Assembly (NCBI RefSeq): GCF_021699195.1
Contig: NZ_SSXE01000005.1
Location: forward strand, 1 to 38,769
DNA: 38,769 nucleotides
Direction of reading: 5' to 3'
Source: Nonomuraea sp. MG754425
GTDB taxonomy: Bacteria > Actinomycetota > Actinomycetes > Streptosporangiales > Streptosporangiaceae
Both the position numbers and the translations under genes were made by a program. The notes under the pieces were generated by a model that was not told the origin of the DNA, made no database searches, and saw nothing but the letters and a program-made list of their open reading frames with translations. This document shows, one piece after another, positions 7,585-15,381 of the stretch. Each line of letters opens with the position of its first letter. The stretch's first letter is position 1.

Positions 7585-7853
7585 CCGACAACAGCCGACC
7601 CGTCAACGCGCCCGCCACTCCGGCCCCGCCGTACTTCGGCTGGTTCGACTTCTACCAGCAGGGCTGGCAGACGGTCGTCGTCTACCAGCGCGACGAGAAG
7701 CCCATCGCGCACCGGCTCGGCGACGCGGTCCCCCTCGACCGGGCGACCGAGATGTGCCAGGTCCTCGCCGAGGTGACCGGCCTGCCGGTCGCGGGCGAGC
7801 TGAGCAAGCGCAGCTTCACTCCGATCGCCGACCAAGGCACCCCCGCCAACTGA
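7581..7853 (+). CDS. 90-residue unknown protein
   Basis: Starts 19 bases after palindrome copy 3 with AAGGAGA as ribosome site. It has a proline-rich N-terminus, an aromatic core (YFGWFDFYQQGWQTVVVYQ) suggesting a small beta fold, then one helix and a polar tail. No family is recognised. It is followed by a 14-bp stem-loop. It may respond to the palindrome because no other gene separates them. Confidence 0.65.
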   Translation: MTDNSRPVNAPATPAPPYFGWFDFYQQGWQTVVVYQRDEKPIAHRLGDAVPLDRATEMCQVLAEVTGLPVAGELSKRSFTPIADQGTPAN

Positions 7854-7860
7854 CCACTTC

Positions 7861-7893
7861 GGAGCTGGCCCGCAACGCCTGCGGGCCAGCTCC
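7861..7893 (+). terminator. Stem-loop, 14-bp perfect stem
   Basis: GGAGCTGGCCCGCA (7861-7874), loop ACGCC and the exact complement (7880-7893), located 8 bases after a stop and before GGAGGA of the next gene. Its core GCTGGCCCGC recurs in the next junction hairpin at 8457. Confidence 0.7.
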
Positions 7894-7914
7894 ATCCCAA
7901 CAGGAGGAACGATC

Positions 7915-8448
7915 ATGACCAACTCGACCACCCACCTGCGCAACAGGTCGCTGCTCGCTGCCGTCATCGAGCGGATCGAGCACGACGGAACCCTCAGCCA
8001 GATCGAGAACGCCGAGGAGCCCGCCCCCAACGGGTTCACCTGCTGGAGCCAGGTCGGCTGGCAAAGCCTGATCCAGATGTCCGCCAACAGGTGCGGCACC
8101 TCGCTGTGCGCCGCCGGGTACACCGCTGAACTGGCCGATCGCAAGTGGCTGGTCACCATCAGCGCGGACGGCACCCCCCTCCTGGACGGCGAACCCACCA
8201 ACTGGACCACCGCCTTCTACAACACGGGCTACGTGCTGGCCGACGAGTCCGACCCCGAGGGCGCGCTCGCGACCATATGCGGCCAGAAAGTCGTGCACGT
8301 TCGGGACGCCGCGCTGCGGCTCCTCGGGCTAGAGCCTCAGGCCGTGTTCAACGACAAAGGCAACCTGCTCGGTGTCCCGCATCCGCTGTTCGCGCCGGGC
8401 ACCACGATCGCGGACCTGCGCGCGTGGCTGGACCGTCTCCCTGACTGA
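7915..8448 (+). CDS. Unknown protein with CGTSLCAAG motif, phage-like
   Basis: 177 residues with a strong AGGAGG site. The short motif CGTSLCAAGY (about residues 61-70), a Cys pair separating a small turn, is typical of unnamed proteins seen in actinophages and related elements; a comparable DCAACVLGQ motif occurs in 31101-31460. The C-half has paired helices (ALRLLGLEPQAVFN). No catalytic residues stand out. It is flanked by near-identical stem-loops on both sides. Confidence 0.65.
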   Translation: MTNSTTHLRNRSLLAAVIERIEHDGTLSQIENAEEPAPNGFTCWSQVGWQSLIQMSANRCGTSLCAAGYTAELADRKWLVTISADGTPLLDGEPTNWTTAFYNTGYVLADESDPEGALATICGQKVVHVRDAALRLLGLEPQAVFNDKGNLLGVPHPLFAPGTTIADLRAWLDRLPD

Positions 8449-8456
8449 CCCCCTGC

Positions 8457-8485
8457 TGGCTGGCCCGCGTCGTGCGGGCCAGCCA
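8457..8485 (+). terminator. Stem-loop, 12-bp stem
   Basis: TGGCTGGCCCGC (8457-8468), loop GTCGT and its complement (8474-8485). It is followed by CACCACCAAGGAGG, joining a pyrimidine/adenine spacer to the ribosome site of the next gene. Confidence 0.65.
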
Positions 8486-8509
8486 CCTCACCACCAAGGA
8501 GGAACCACC

Positions 8510-9790
8510 GTGGCAAGAACCGACATGACCGAAGAAGAACTCGCCGCCTGGCGAGCCCGCAAGGACGCCGGCCGCGCCCGCGCATACGACGCCGAAGTGA
8601 AGACCGCGACCCTCCTCCGGGACCACCCCGAAGCGATCGACGGGTTCCGCGTCTTTTGCGCCCGAATGGGCGGCTTCTACTCGATCCGGAACTGCATGCG
8701 CATCTACGGCCAAAACCCGCACGTCGCCCACGTGCAGCCGCGGCGCTTCTGGGGCGGCTACGGATTTGGCCGCGAGGTGATCGACCCGAGCGCAGCGATC
8801 TGGATCCTCGCGCCGAAGGTCGAGCGGAAGTTCGTCAAGGAGGTCGAGAACACGCAGACGGGCAAGACGGAGGAGGTCGAGGACTCCTACCGGATCTGGC
8901 CGATCGAGGACATCTACCCGTCCGCGGCGACCGCGCCGAAGGACCGCCCCTGCGTGTTCTGCAACGGCCCCGCGGGCGACCCATGCCCCGACTCCTGCCC
9001 GATACGGCAGCCGCAGTCCGGTCCGCCACCCACGCGGGAAGACGTGGCCGAGGCGGTGGCCGCCGTCCTCAAGCAGCTCGGCGGGTTCGACACCACGGTG
9101 CTGTCCACGCTCGGGCCAGATCCGATGCAGGACGACTACGGCGACCCGTACGAGACGCCCGGCGTCCGCTGGGGGACCATCTCGGTCACGACGACCGCGA
9201 CGAATCAGGGCGGCAAGCCGAAGAAGCGCAGCTACCGATACCTGCACACGGTAGACCTCGACCGGCCCGGCGTCCGGTACGCCATCGCCGGGCTCGGTGT
9301 CGTCTGGATCAGCCCGTACGAGCTGCGCAACGACGAGGGCGCGGGCTATGCGGCGGTCACCGTCCAGTACGGCGACGACGTGTCCGCTGCTGACCGGCAC
9401 TGGGACAGCCGGTACTACCCCGCTGGGCCGCACGCCCTCATCCTCAACGGCATCACCTTCGCCGGAACGTCGCTCGTGTACCCGCACGAGGAGCGGTGGC
9501 GGTGGTTCTCCCCGCACCGGGCCGGCTACGGCGGCACCGTCACCGAGGGCGCGGCCGAGAAGATGGGCCAGATCCTCCGGCAGCTCCTCCCGCACTACCG
9601 CGGGCTCGTCGAGATCGACGCCATCGAGGAAGCCGGGTTCCGCAAGCGCGCCGCTCGCCGAGCGCGTGAGGCGGAGCATGAGGCCACGCGGCTGGCCGAG
9701 CGGGAGCGTGAACTGGCCGACCAGCGAGCCGACGCTGAGCGGCGGGCGGCCGAGCACCGCCACCAGGCCGTCAACCCGAACGAGCTGTAG
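8510..9790 (+). CDS. ArdC-like N-terminal domain protein
   Basis: 426 residues from GTG 8510 (AAGGAGG 9 bases upstream). Residues about 45-110 (GGFYSIRNCMRIYGQNPHVAHV ending in a GREV...IWILAP strand) fit the ArdC N-terminal ssDNA-binding fold of plasmid antirestriction and phage proteins. A CxxC/C-rich patch (CVFCNGPAGDPCPDSC) follows, then a long beta domain and an Arg/Glu coil at the end. No HExxH metalloprotease motif of full ArdC is visible. Family knowledge links the domain to protecting incoming or replicating single-stranded DNA. A role in DNA entry or replication is inferred. Confidence 0.6.
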   Translation: MARTDMTEEELAAWRARKDAGRARAYDAEVKTATLLRDHPEAIDGFRVFCARMGGFYSIRNCMRIYGQNPHVAHVQPRRFWGGYGFGREVIDPSAAIWILAPKVERKFVKEVENTQTGKTEEVEDSYRIWPIEDIYPSAATAPKDRPCVFCNGPAGDPCPDSCPIRQPQSGPPPTREDVAEAVAAVLKQLGGFDTTVLSTLGPDPMQDDYGDPYETPGVRWGTISVTTTATNQGGKPKKRSYRYLHTVDLDRPGVRYAIAGLGVVWISPYELRNDEGAGYAAVTVQYGDDVSAADRHWDSRYYPAGPHALILNGITFAGTSLVYPHEERWRWFSPHRAGYGGTVTEGAAEKMGQILRQLLPHYRGLVEIDAIEEAGFRKRAARRAREAEHEATRLAERERELADQRADAERRAAEHRHQAVNPNEL

Positions 9791-9792
9791 AA

Positions 9793-9821
9793 GCGCGAGC
9801 CCGCGCCTATCGGGCTCGCGC
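9793..9821 (+). terminator. Stem-loop, 11-bp stem
   Basis: GCGCGAGCCCG (9793-9803), a 7-base loop and CGGGCTCGCGC (9811-9821), 2 bases after the stop of the ArdC-like gene. Confidence 0.65.
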
Positions 9822-9835
9822 CACCCCGATCGTAC

Positions 9836-9859
9836 GGCCCGCCCGCCGGCGGGCGGGCC
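9836..9859. repeat. 24-bp perfect palindrome
   Basis: Bases 9836-9847 are followed directly by their exact complement (9848-9859), with no loop. It is made only of G and C, unlike the dispersed 18-bp palindrome, and lies just after the 9793 stem-loop and 24 bases before the next ATG. It may be a second terminator arm or a protein site. Confidence 0.6.
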
Positions 9860-9883
9860 ACCCTCCACCCCAAGGGAGCAATC

Positions 9884-10357
9884 ATGAAACTCGCAGCAAT
9901 CGCCATGGCGGCGGTCCTCCTCGCCGCCGAGCCCGCAGGATGCAGCGGGAGGGGCACCACCACCGACCCGTACAAGCCCGGCGCGCTGGGTTGCCAGCGG
10001 TACGTGCACATCGAGGCGGTCCGGATCGGGTCGGCTGAGCCGCGTGTCCGCGTCCTGGTCAACGAGGAATGCACGAAGCCATCCGGCGTGGCCACCCAGG
10101 TCCTGTCCATCAGCCTGGACTACCGGGAGACGCTGAGAGCGCCCCGGTTGACCGTCAACAGTGACAAGTTTTCAAGCATGACCCCGGATCACCGGTACGT
10201 GCTGACTCACTACCCGTGCCTGTCGGGCCGCTACTGGGCCGCGGTGGGGGTGGCGGGGACGTTCGACACCGGTAAGGAGTACCGGGCGAAAGTTGAGGAG
10301 ACCAAGCGGATCAACTGCGACAAGCCTCGCGACATCTCCGCTTGGGACGCCGCCTAA
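9884..10357 (+). CDS. Secreted protein, possible lipoprotein
   Basis: 157 residues after GGGAGC. The N-terminus MKLAAIAMAAVLLAAEPAGC is a signal peptide with one Lys, a hydrophobic core and a lipobox-like PAGC. The proline at -3 is unusual, so plain secretion is also possible. The mature part has four more cysteines that could pair outside the cell (LGCQRY, EECTK, HYPCL, INCDK). No family is recognised. It is one of few exported products in the array and could act at the cell surface, for instance in exclusion or transfer; this is inference. Its end overlaps the convergent gene 10354-10626. Confidence 0.65.
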   Translation: MKLAAIAMAAVLLAAEPAGCSGRGTTTDPYKPGALGCQRYVHIEAVRIGSAEPRVRVLVNEECTKPSGVATQVLSISLDYRETLRAPRLTVNSDKFSSMTPDHRYVLTHYPCLSGRYWAAVGVAGTFDTGKEYRAKVEETKRINCDKPRDISAWDAA

Positions 10358-10626
10358 CACGGTTTCCACCAGCGAAAGCGGGCAGCTCGGGCGCGGAAGA
10401 TCTTTTCGCCGTCCGGGTTGCCCCCATACGGGCAGCTCACCCGCAGCCTGGGGTGGGGCGGCACGACGCCGACTGCCCACCAGGACGCCGCATCGGGGGC
10501 GGCGTGGGTGATGTTGCTGGTGGTGTAGGCGGGCGCGCAGGTGCGATCCGGCTTCTCGCCTGGCCAGACGCCCCAGCCGTCGCCCCACCAGGCGACCGTC
10601 CACACCTGCTCATCTAGCGCATCCAC
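10354..10626 (-). CDS. Small tryptophan-rich protein on the opposite strand
   Basis: Read from GTG 10626 the product is 90 residues with strong third-position GC and natural composition, unlike ordinary antisense reading. It has seven or more Trp (WTVAWWGDGWGVWPGEK) and Cys residues. It has no recognised domain. It converges on the secreted-protein gene, sharing 4 bases with its end, and its start is about 15 bases from the imperfect hairpin at 10641-10666. A single reversed gene inside a long co-directional array often marks a separately controlled cargo gene. Confidence 0.55.
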   Translation of the reverse strand: MDALDEQVWTVAWWGDGWGVWPGEKPDRTCAPAYTTSNITHAAPDAASWWAVGVVPPHPRLRVSCPYGGNPDGEKIFRARAARFRWWKPC

Positions 10627-10640
10627 GCATCTGATCGTAC

Positions 10641-10666
10641 GCCCCGCCTCACGCTCCGGCGGGGGC
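10641..10666. other. Imperfect GC-rich hairpin between divergent genes
   Basis: GCCCCGCC (10641-10648) pairs with GGCGGGG(G)C (10658-10666) with one bulged G. It separates the divergent starts at 10626 and 10704. CCACCACCACCAGGAAG follows, again leading into AGGAGGAGA. Confidence 0.45.
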
Positions 10667-10703
10667 GACAACCACCACCACCAGGAAGAACAGGAGGAGA
10701 ACA

Positions 10704-11330
10704 GTGGCCAACGCTGCGATGCCCATCCACCTCATCCACGCGCCCACCCACAACGGGATGGTCATCCCGTACATCGCCCTTCGACACGCGGACAGCACCC
10801 CCGAGTTCGGGCAGGTCAGCCACGACCGGACCGCCAGGTGCTTCATCAAGCGGCGCTGCCAGCTCTGCGCCCGCGAACTCGGCGACGCCGCGGTGCTCAT
10901 GGCCCGGCCGCAGGACTTCGGCCACGGCTACGGTCCCGAGCCCGCCCAGCATCCCGAGTGCGCCGCCTACTCGATCCGGGCCTGCCCGATGCTTGTGGGC
11001 CGGCTGCCTCGCCACCGTGACCGCACCCGGCCGCAGCGCCGCCAGTGCAGCCGCCCGGATGCCTGCTGGTGCGGTGAGCCGCCCGCGCCGCCGAGCGCGG
11101 ACACCATCATCCGTTCAGGGCGGGCCGCGTCGCCGTGGTACTCGGTGCGCTTCTCAATGGCTGAGTACGAGGTGAACATGTCGGCGCGGAAGGGGCCCCG
11201 AGGGATCTCCCTGCGCGCCCTCACCCACCGCAAGGTGCGGCTGGTGACGTGGGGGCAACCGGAACAGGCCGACCTGGGCCGCGTTCTCATGTACGGCCTG
11301 CCCATGCCCACGGGCGGAGGCACCGGCTGA
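10704..11330 (+). CDS. Zinc-ribbon-type unknown protein (CxxC, HPEC, CP)
   Basis: 208 residues, GTG start after AGGAGGAG. CQLCARELG, HPECAAYSIRACP and a later DACWCGEPP form a set of Cys/His ligands of a type repeatedly found in actinobacterial and phage proteins of unknown function. The C-half is basic and could contact nucleic acid. It is directly coupled (TGATG) to the PP-loop gene that follows, so it may be an accessory subunit or regulator of that enzyme. Confidence 0.6.
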   Translation: MANAAMPIHLIHAPTHNGMVIPYIALRHADSTPEFGQVSHDRTARCFIKRRCQLCARELGDAAVLMARPQDFGHGYGPEPAQHPECAAYSIRACPMLVGRLPRHRDRTRPQRRQCSRPDACWCGEPPAPPSADTIIRSGRAASPWYSVRFSMAEYEVNMSARKGPRGISLRALTHRKVRLVTWGQPEQADLGRVLMYGLPMPTGGGTG

Positions 11331-12508
11331 TGTACGTCGTCTTCTCCTACGGGATGGGCGCCAACGGCACAGCGGCCCTTCTGCGTCTGCTGTTCGAGCC
11401 CGAGACTCGCCCGGCCGAACTGGTCGAGGACCTGTCCAACCTCATCGTCATCACCGCGCAGACAGGTGACGAGTTCCTGGACACCGCCGTCATGGTCGAG
11501 CAGCACATCTACCCCCTGCTCGCCAAGCGGCGGGTGCGTATGGTGCAGGTCGCCCGCGCGGGCCACTACGAGCGGGACGGCATCGTCGTCCTGGACGACA
11601 CCCGCGAGCCGATCCTGTGCCTGACCAGCGGCGCGTACGCGCTGTTGGAGGAGCTGACGAGCAGCGCGACCGTAGCCCAGGCGAAGGATCGGAAACACAG
11701 CCAGAAGTTCAAGGGCTGGGTGATCGACCAGTGGTTCAAGACGAACATCGGCGACGAGCCGTACGTGCACATCATGGGCTACGACGTGAGCGAACCGGAC
11801 CGGGTCGCCGGGGACCTGGCGCTCGGCCTCCCCAACAAGAGGCCCTGGTATCCGCTCGTGGACTGGGGCTGGGACTGGGGGGCCTGCGAGCGCTACATCT
11901 TCGCGCAGCTTGGGGTGCGATGGAAACGCAGCCACTGCTTCGAGTGCCCGTTCGCGTTCTCCGTCACCAAGGGCGGCCGGGAGCGCACCATCCCGCGCCT
12001 GCTCGCCCACCCCTACCAGGCCATGGGTGCGCTGACGATGGAGTACCTGGCCGTCGCCTGCAACCCCAAGCAGGGGCTGATCGCGGGCAAGCAGCTCTAC
12101 GACCTGCTCGCCGACTGGCCGGGCGGCTTCGTCTTACTGGAGCTGTTCCACCACCACCTCGACGACGCCGAGTGGGCGGTGTACGACGTGCAGCGCGGCT
12201 TCGGCAGCAAGCCCGGCGACACGATGAAGCGCGGACGGCCGGCCCGGTCCATGCGCCCGCTCGTCACCGGCAGCCGCGCCGACATGCTCGCCCACCTGGA
12301 GCGCGCCGCCGGCCTGCTCGGGCGGCGGCTGGAGACGGACGGCCGCCACTGGCGGGTGTGGTGGCGGCGGCGCGGCATCTACTTCCCGACCGTCGAGCAC
12401 CTGCTGACCGCCGCGCCCGCGCTGGCGCACGACAAGACAAATCCCGGATTCCCGAAGCTGTGGCGGGATGGCCTGAAGGCCACCCGGCAGCTCGAACTCG
12501 CCATCTGA
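11330..12508 (+). CDS. PP-loop ATPase superfamily protein (PAPS-reductase-like)
   Basis: 392 residues. The N-terminus VVFSYGMGANGTAALLRLL has the SxGxxS/T loop that binds ATP in the alpha-hydrolase/PP-loop fold, with Tyr in place of the usual Gly-Gly. Later come GDEF, an ARAGHY segment, the basic HSQKFKGW motif, HIMGYDV and SHCFECPFAF with a CxxC that could form an active or metal site. The pattern matches an unnamed phage/bacterial branch of PAPS-reductase-like enzymes. Relatives activate a carbonyl or transfer sulfur (TtcA, TilS, QueC, DndC). Next to a DNA methyltransferase, DpdA-like and radical-SAM-like genes, a nucleic-acid modification role is attractive but unproven. Confidence 0.7.
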   Translation: MYVVFSYGMGANGTAALLRLLFEPETRPAELVEDLSNLIVITAQTGDEFLDTAVMVEQHIYPLLAKRRVRMVQVARAGHYERDGIVVLDDTREPILCLTSGAYALLEELTSSATVAQAKDRKHSQKFKGWVIDQWFKTNIGDEPYVHIMGYDVSEPDRVAGDLALGLPNKRPWYPLVDWGWDWGACERYIFAQLGVRWKRSHCFECPFAFSVTKGGRERTIPRLLAHPYQAMGALTMEYLAVACNPKQGLIAGKQLYDLLADWPGGFVLLELFHHHLDDAEWAVYDVQRGFGSKPGDTMKRGRPARSMRPLVTGSRADMLAHLERAAGLLGRRLETDGRHWRVWWRRRGIYFPTVEHLLTAAPALAHDKTNPGFPKLWRDGLKATRQLELAI

Positions 12509-12521
12509 CCTGGAGAACCCC

Positions 12522-12695
12522 ATGACATGCCACCACCTGTTCCACCACCCGCAGACCCCCAAGGAGCGTGACGCGGTCGTCAAGCAGTTGAACTACTGCC
12601 GCAGCATCGGCGACGACCAGGGCATGATGATCGTGCTCGTCCAGCTCACCGAGCCCTGCCTCGCGCCGGAGTCAAACGCTGGAGGGGCAGCATGA
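12522..12695 (+). CDS. 57-residue unknown protein
   Basis: ATG 12522 after TGGAGAA; ends in an ATGA overlap with the methyltransferase start. The peptide begins MTCHHLFHHP, which could bind metal, and is otherwise helical with CR and CL. No family is recognised. The tight coupling on its 3' side suggests a dedicated partner of the methyltransferase. Confidence 0.6.
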   Translation: MTCHHLFHHPQTPKERDAVVKQLNYCRSIGDDQGMMIVLVQLTEPCLAPESNAGGAA

Positions 12696-14704
12696 GCCGG
12701 CGCCCTACGCAGAAGAGCCGTACGGCGTCGCACCGCCCCGCGCTGCGCCGCCGCCGGTTCCGCTACGACGACTTCGTCGCGGTCGATCTCTTCTCTGGCT
12801 TCGGCGGGCTCACGCAGGGCATCGAGCGGGCCGGGTTCACCACGATCCTCGCGGCCAACCACGACGAGTACAAGGTCGAGGTCCACGAGAAGAACCACCC
12901 GAACGCCGAGCACTGGATCGCCGACCTGGTGGACACGGAGGCGTCCGACTACCACTCCGCCGCCGACCTTCCCCGCGCTGATCTGCTCGTCGCGGGCGTG
13001 AGCTGCACTAATCACTCGCAGGCGAACACGCAGAAGGCGTACCAGTTGGGCCTGGCGCTGTTCGAGCTGGACGACCCCGAGTATCAGGAGCGCGCCACTC
13101 GATCGGAGAAGGACAGGGCGACTGCGACGTGCGCGCTGCAATACGCGGCCAAGCACCACCCGTGGATGGCACTCATCGAGTGCACCACGGAACTGTACTC
13201 GTGGGGGCCTCGGGTACCAGGCAAGAAGTACGGCGACGGCACCACCTTCAGGTGGTGGCTCAAGCAGTGGGGCATCGAGCGCTACAAGCACCGCATCCTG
13301 TACCTGAACAGCATGTTCTTCGGGGTACCGCAGTCCCGTGACCGGCTCTACATCATCTTCTGGGACGAGAAGCTGCCCGCGCCGGACCTCGACCACCGGC
13401 CCGAGTCGTGGTGCGGCTTCTGCGGCACGATCGTCCAGGCGGTATGGACCTGGAGGACCGGGGTACCGGCCACGGGCAGCGTCCGCTACGGCAAGCAGTA
13501 CGAGTACCGGTGTCCCTCCTGCCGCCGGGTGGTTATCCCGCCGTTCGCGCCATCGCTGAACGCGCTGGACCTGTCCGACCTCGGCCCCAAGATTGGCGAC
13601 AGGCCGCTCAAGGAGTTCACGGATAAGAAGACGGGCGAGACCGTCCTTAGCCCGCTTGCGCCCTCCACGATGGCCAGGGCCGAGCGGTGCAGGCAGAAGT
13701 TCGCCGACTTCCCCGCCGTGCTCATGCCGGCCAAGGCCGCGCACGGGTCCGAACGCCACCCCTGGCAGCCCCTCTCCACGCAGACCAGCCAGCAGGAGAC
13801 GGCGATCCTCTCGACCGGGGCGCTCGTCGCCGCCGCGGGCAACACCTTCGAGCGGCCCGGTTCCGACTGCCGCACCCGCACGCTGGACGAGCCGCTGCCC
13901 TCTCAGACCGCGACCAATACGCAGGCGCTGATCACGCCGCCGGTCTCCCTGGTGACCGGACAGGTGATGGCTGCCCACCGCCACAATGGCGATGGCCAGC
14001 ACATCACGGAGCCGATGGACACGGTCACGACCACGCACGAGAAGGCGGTCCTGCTCGCGGTCAACAACTTCCAGGGCTCCCCCCGTGGTGTCGATGAGGT
14101 GCTGCCCACGCAAGGCGGCTCGGAGACACTGGGGCTGCTGTCCGCTGGCGTCGTGCCGTTCCGGAAGAACACCGTGCCAACCTCGCATTCTGAGGCGATG
14201 CCGACCGTCACGTCCGACCAGATCCCTGGGCTACTCACGGCGGCCGGGCTCGTCCAGTTCAACCAGGGGACAGACCGGCGGGTGTCCGGGGTTGACCAGC
14301 CGCTCAAGACCGTCATCGCGGACAACACGATGGCCCTGATGTTCTCCGGTTGGTACAAGCAGAACGGTTCCGAGGCCGACGCGACCGCTCCGCATCCTGC
14401 GAGCGACCCGCTCGGCACGCTGACGGCGCGCGACACCACGGCACTACTCCACGCCCAGTGGCGCGATGCCCTTGCGGATCTGAAATTGGAGGACTGCCAC
14501 TTCCGCATGATGGCCCCTCACGAAGTCGGCGTTGGCTGCGGCTTCGATGTCGATTTCGGCAACCACAAGGGCGCGTTCATCGTCTGGGGCTCCGCGAGAG
14601 ACCAGATTGACGGCTTCGGCAACGCCGTCAGCCCTCCCGTTGGAGAGTGGATCGGCAGACGCCTTCGCGCAGCCCTTCACGGAGAACAGCTCGACGAATC
14701 GTAG
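12692..14704 (+). CDS. Atypical C5-type DNA methyltransferase with internal repeats
   Basis: 670 residues. Motif I (VDLFSGFGGL, 31-40) binds SAM. Motif IV reads GVSCTNHS with candidate nucleophile C105, not the usual PCQ. Motif VI reads IECTTEL: E163 is kept but the ENV Asn is Cys. Motif VIII (PQSRDRLYIIF) and X (GNAVSPPVGEW) are good. Two zinc-knuckle CxxC pairs follow (CGFCG, CPSC). From about 370 to 590 there are at least six repeats of the type xxPLxTxTxxxxxALx, as in some phage C5 methyltransferases, likely DNA-recognition modules. It probably modifies cytosine, perhaps on a non-standard base. Coupled upstream; palindrome copy 4 starts on its stop codon. Confidence 0.85.
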   Translation: MSRRPTQKSRTASHRPALRRRRFRYDDFVAVDLFSGFGGLTQGIERAGFTTILAANHDEYKVEVHEKNHPNAEHWIADLVDTEASDYHSAADLPRADLLVAGVSCTNHSQANTQKAYQLGLALFELDDPEYQERATRSEKDRATATCALQYAAKHHPWMALIECTTELYSWGPRVPGKKYGDGTTFRWWLKQWGIERYKHRILYLNSMFFGVPQSRDRLYIIFWDEKLPAPDLDHRPESWCGFCGTIVQAVWTWRTGVPATGSVRYGKQYEYRCPSCRRVVIPPFAPSLNALDLSDLGPKIGDRPLKEFTDKKTGETVLSPLAPSTMARAERCRQKFADFPAVLMPAKAAHGSERHPWQPLSTQTSQQETAILSTGALVAAAGNTFERPGSDCRTRTLDEPLPSQTATNTQALITPPVSLVTGQVMAAHRHNGDGQHITEPMDTVTTTHEKAVLLAVNNFQGSPRGVDEVLPTQGGSETLGLLSAGVVPFRKNTVPTSHSEAMPTVTSDQIPGLLTAAGLVQFNQGTDRRVSGVDQPLKTVIADNTMALMFSGWYKQNGSEADATAPHPASDPLGTLTARDTTALLHAQWRDALADLKLEDCHFRMMAPHEVGVGCGFDVDFGNHKGAFIVWGSARDQIDGFGNAVSPPVGEWIGRRLRAALHGEQLDES

Positions 14705-14721
14705 TTGGCGGTTCCGCCAAC
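14704..14721. repeat. Dispersed 18-bp palindrome, copy 4 (GTTGGCGGTTCCGCCAAC)
   Basis: Perfect 8-bp arms around TT. Its first G is the last base of the methyltransferase stop codon. A stem-loop follows 11 bases later. Confidence 0.85.
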
Positions 14722-14732
14722 AAGCCATCCAG

Positions 14733-14760
14733 GCCCCGCCGGCCGTCGGGTCGGCGGGGC
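14733..14760 (+). terminator. Stem-loop after the methyltransferase
   Basis: GCCCCGCCG (14733-14741), a 10-base loop and CGGCGGGGC (14752-14760), then CCACCACAAGAAGG leading to the next start. The order palindrome, hairpin, new gene repeats the junctions at 3831 and 19560. Confidence 0.65.
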
Positions 14761-14788
14761 TCCCCACCACAAGAAGGCGAGGCCCGAC

Positions 14789-15088
14789 ATGGGCAAGTAC
14801 GACCAGCAGAACGAAGACCTCCACACCACCCTCACCCAAGCCGGAATCGCAGCACGCATCGACTACGACGGCGACGAACACGAGGTCACCGTCGAAACCG
14901 CCGCTGGGCGGCTCATCTTCGACCCGACCGACGACGGTGCCTGGCGACTCGACATCGAAAACGACTCCCACGACGGCTGGGTCGCTCGGGAGAACGTGCT
15001 GACCGGGATCGGCGTCGAGTACGCCGCCCCGGTCGTGGAGGGCCTGCGGCGCTGGTTTGAGCAGGGCCAGATGGGCGTCCACTCGTGA
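14789..15088 (+). CDS. 99-residue unknown acidic protein
   Basis: ATG 14789 chosen because AAGGCGAGG precedes it; earlier codons lie in the hairpin. The protein is very acidic and reads as a small alpha/beta domain (EVTVETAAGRLIFDPTDDGAWRLDI) with a C-terminal helix. No family is recognised. It opens the run that leads into the Mom-like and DUF5131 genes and shares four bases with the next gene. Confidence 0.65.
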   Translation: MGKYDQQNEDLHTTLTQAGIAARIDYDGDEHEVTVETAAGRLIFDPTDDGAWRLDIENDSHDGWVARENVLTGIGVEYAAPVVEGLRRWFEQGQMGVHS

Positions 15089-15381
15089 CCGACAACACCG
15101 TCATGCTCGATTGGCAGAAGCGCCCGCTCATCCACCACACGATCGGGTGCATTCTCTGCTGCGATATCCGCGTCCAGGCCAGCGTCGGTTCTTCGTTTCG
15201 ACACCCGAAGAACTGCACCAACTGCGTGGCCTACAGCGGGCCGCGTCCAGACCCGTGCTGGTCGTGCGGTGTGACAGCTCATTTCCGCGACAACGACGGG
15301 CGGGCCACGCACAAGGTCTGCCTGGAGATCGCTATCGCTGACACTGCTCGCGCGCAGACGGGAAGGCGAACATCCCGATGA
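15085..15381 (+). CDS. Cysteine-rich zinc-binding protein
   Basis: 98 residues, GTGA-coupled on the 5' side and ATGA-coupled on the 3' side. Cysteine pairs CILCC (22-26), CTNC and CWSC, with a late Cys, suggest two zinc ribbons. The remainder is basic. No named family. Its position directly before the GNAT-like gene suggests a nucleic-acid-binding helper for the downstream enzymes, by inference. Confidence 0.6.
   Translation: MTDNTVMLDWQKRPLIHHTIGCILCCDIRVQASVGSSFRHPKNCTNCVAYSGPRPDPCWSCGVTAHFRDNDGRATHKVCLEIAIADTARAQTGRRTSR

Noticed and set aside
8348..10009. 553-codon open frame on the minus strand
   Set aside because: It is the complement of the ArdC-like gene; composition is Val/Arg/Gly-rich and it lacks domains. 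Third-position GC favours the plus strand.
12593..14188. 531-codon open frame on the minus strand
   Set aside because: Mirror of the methyltransferase gene, which has clear catalytic motifs.
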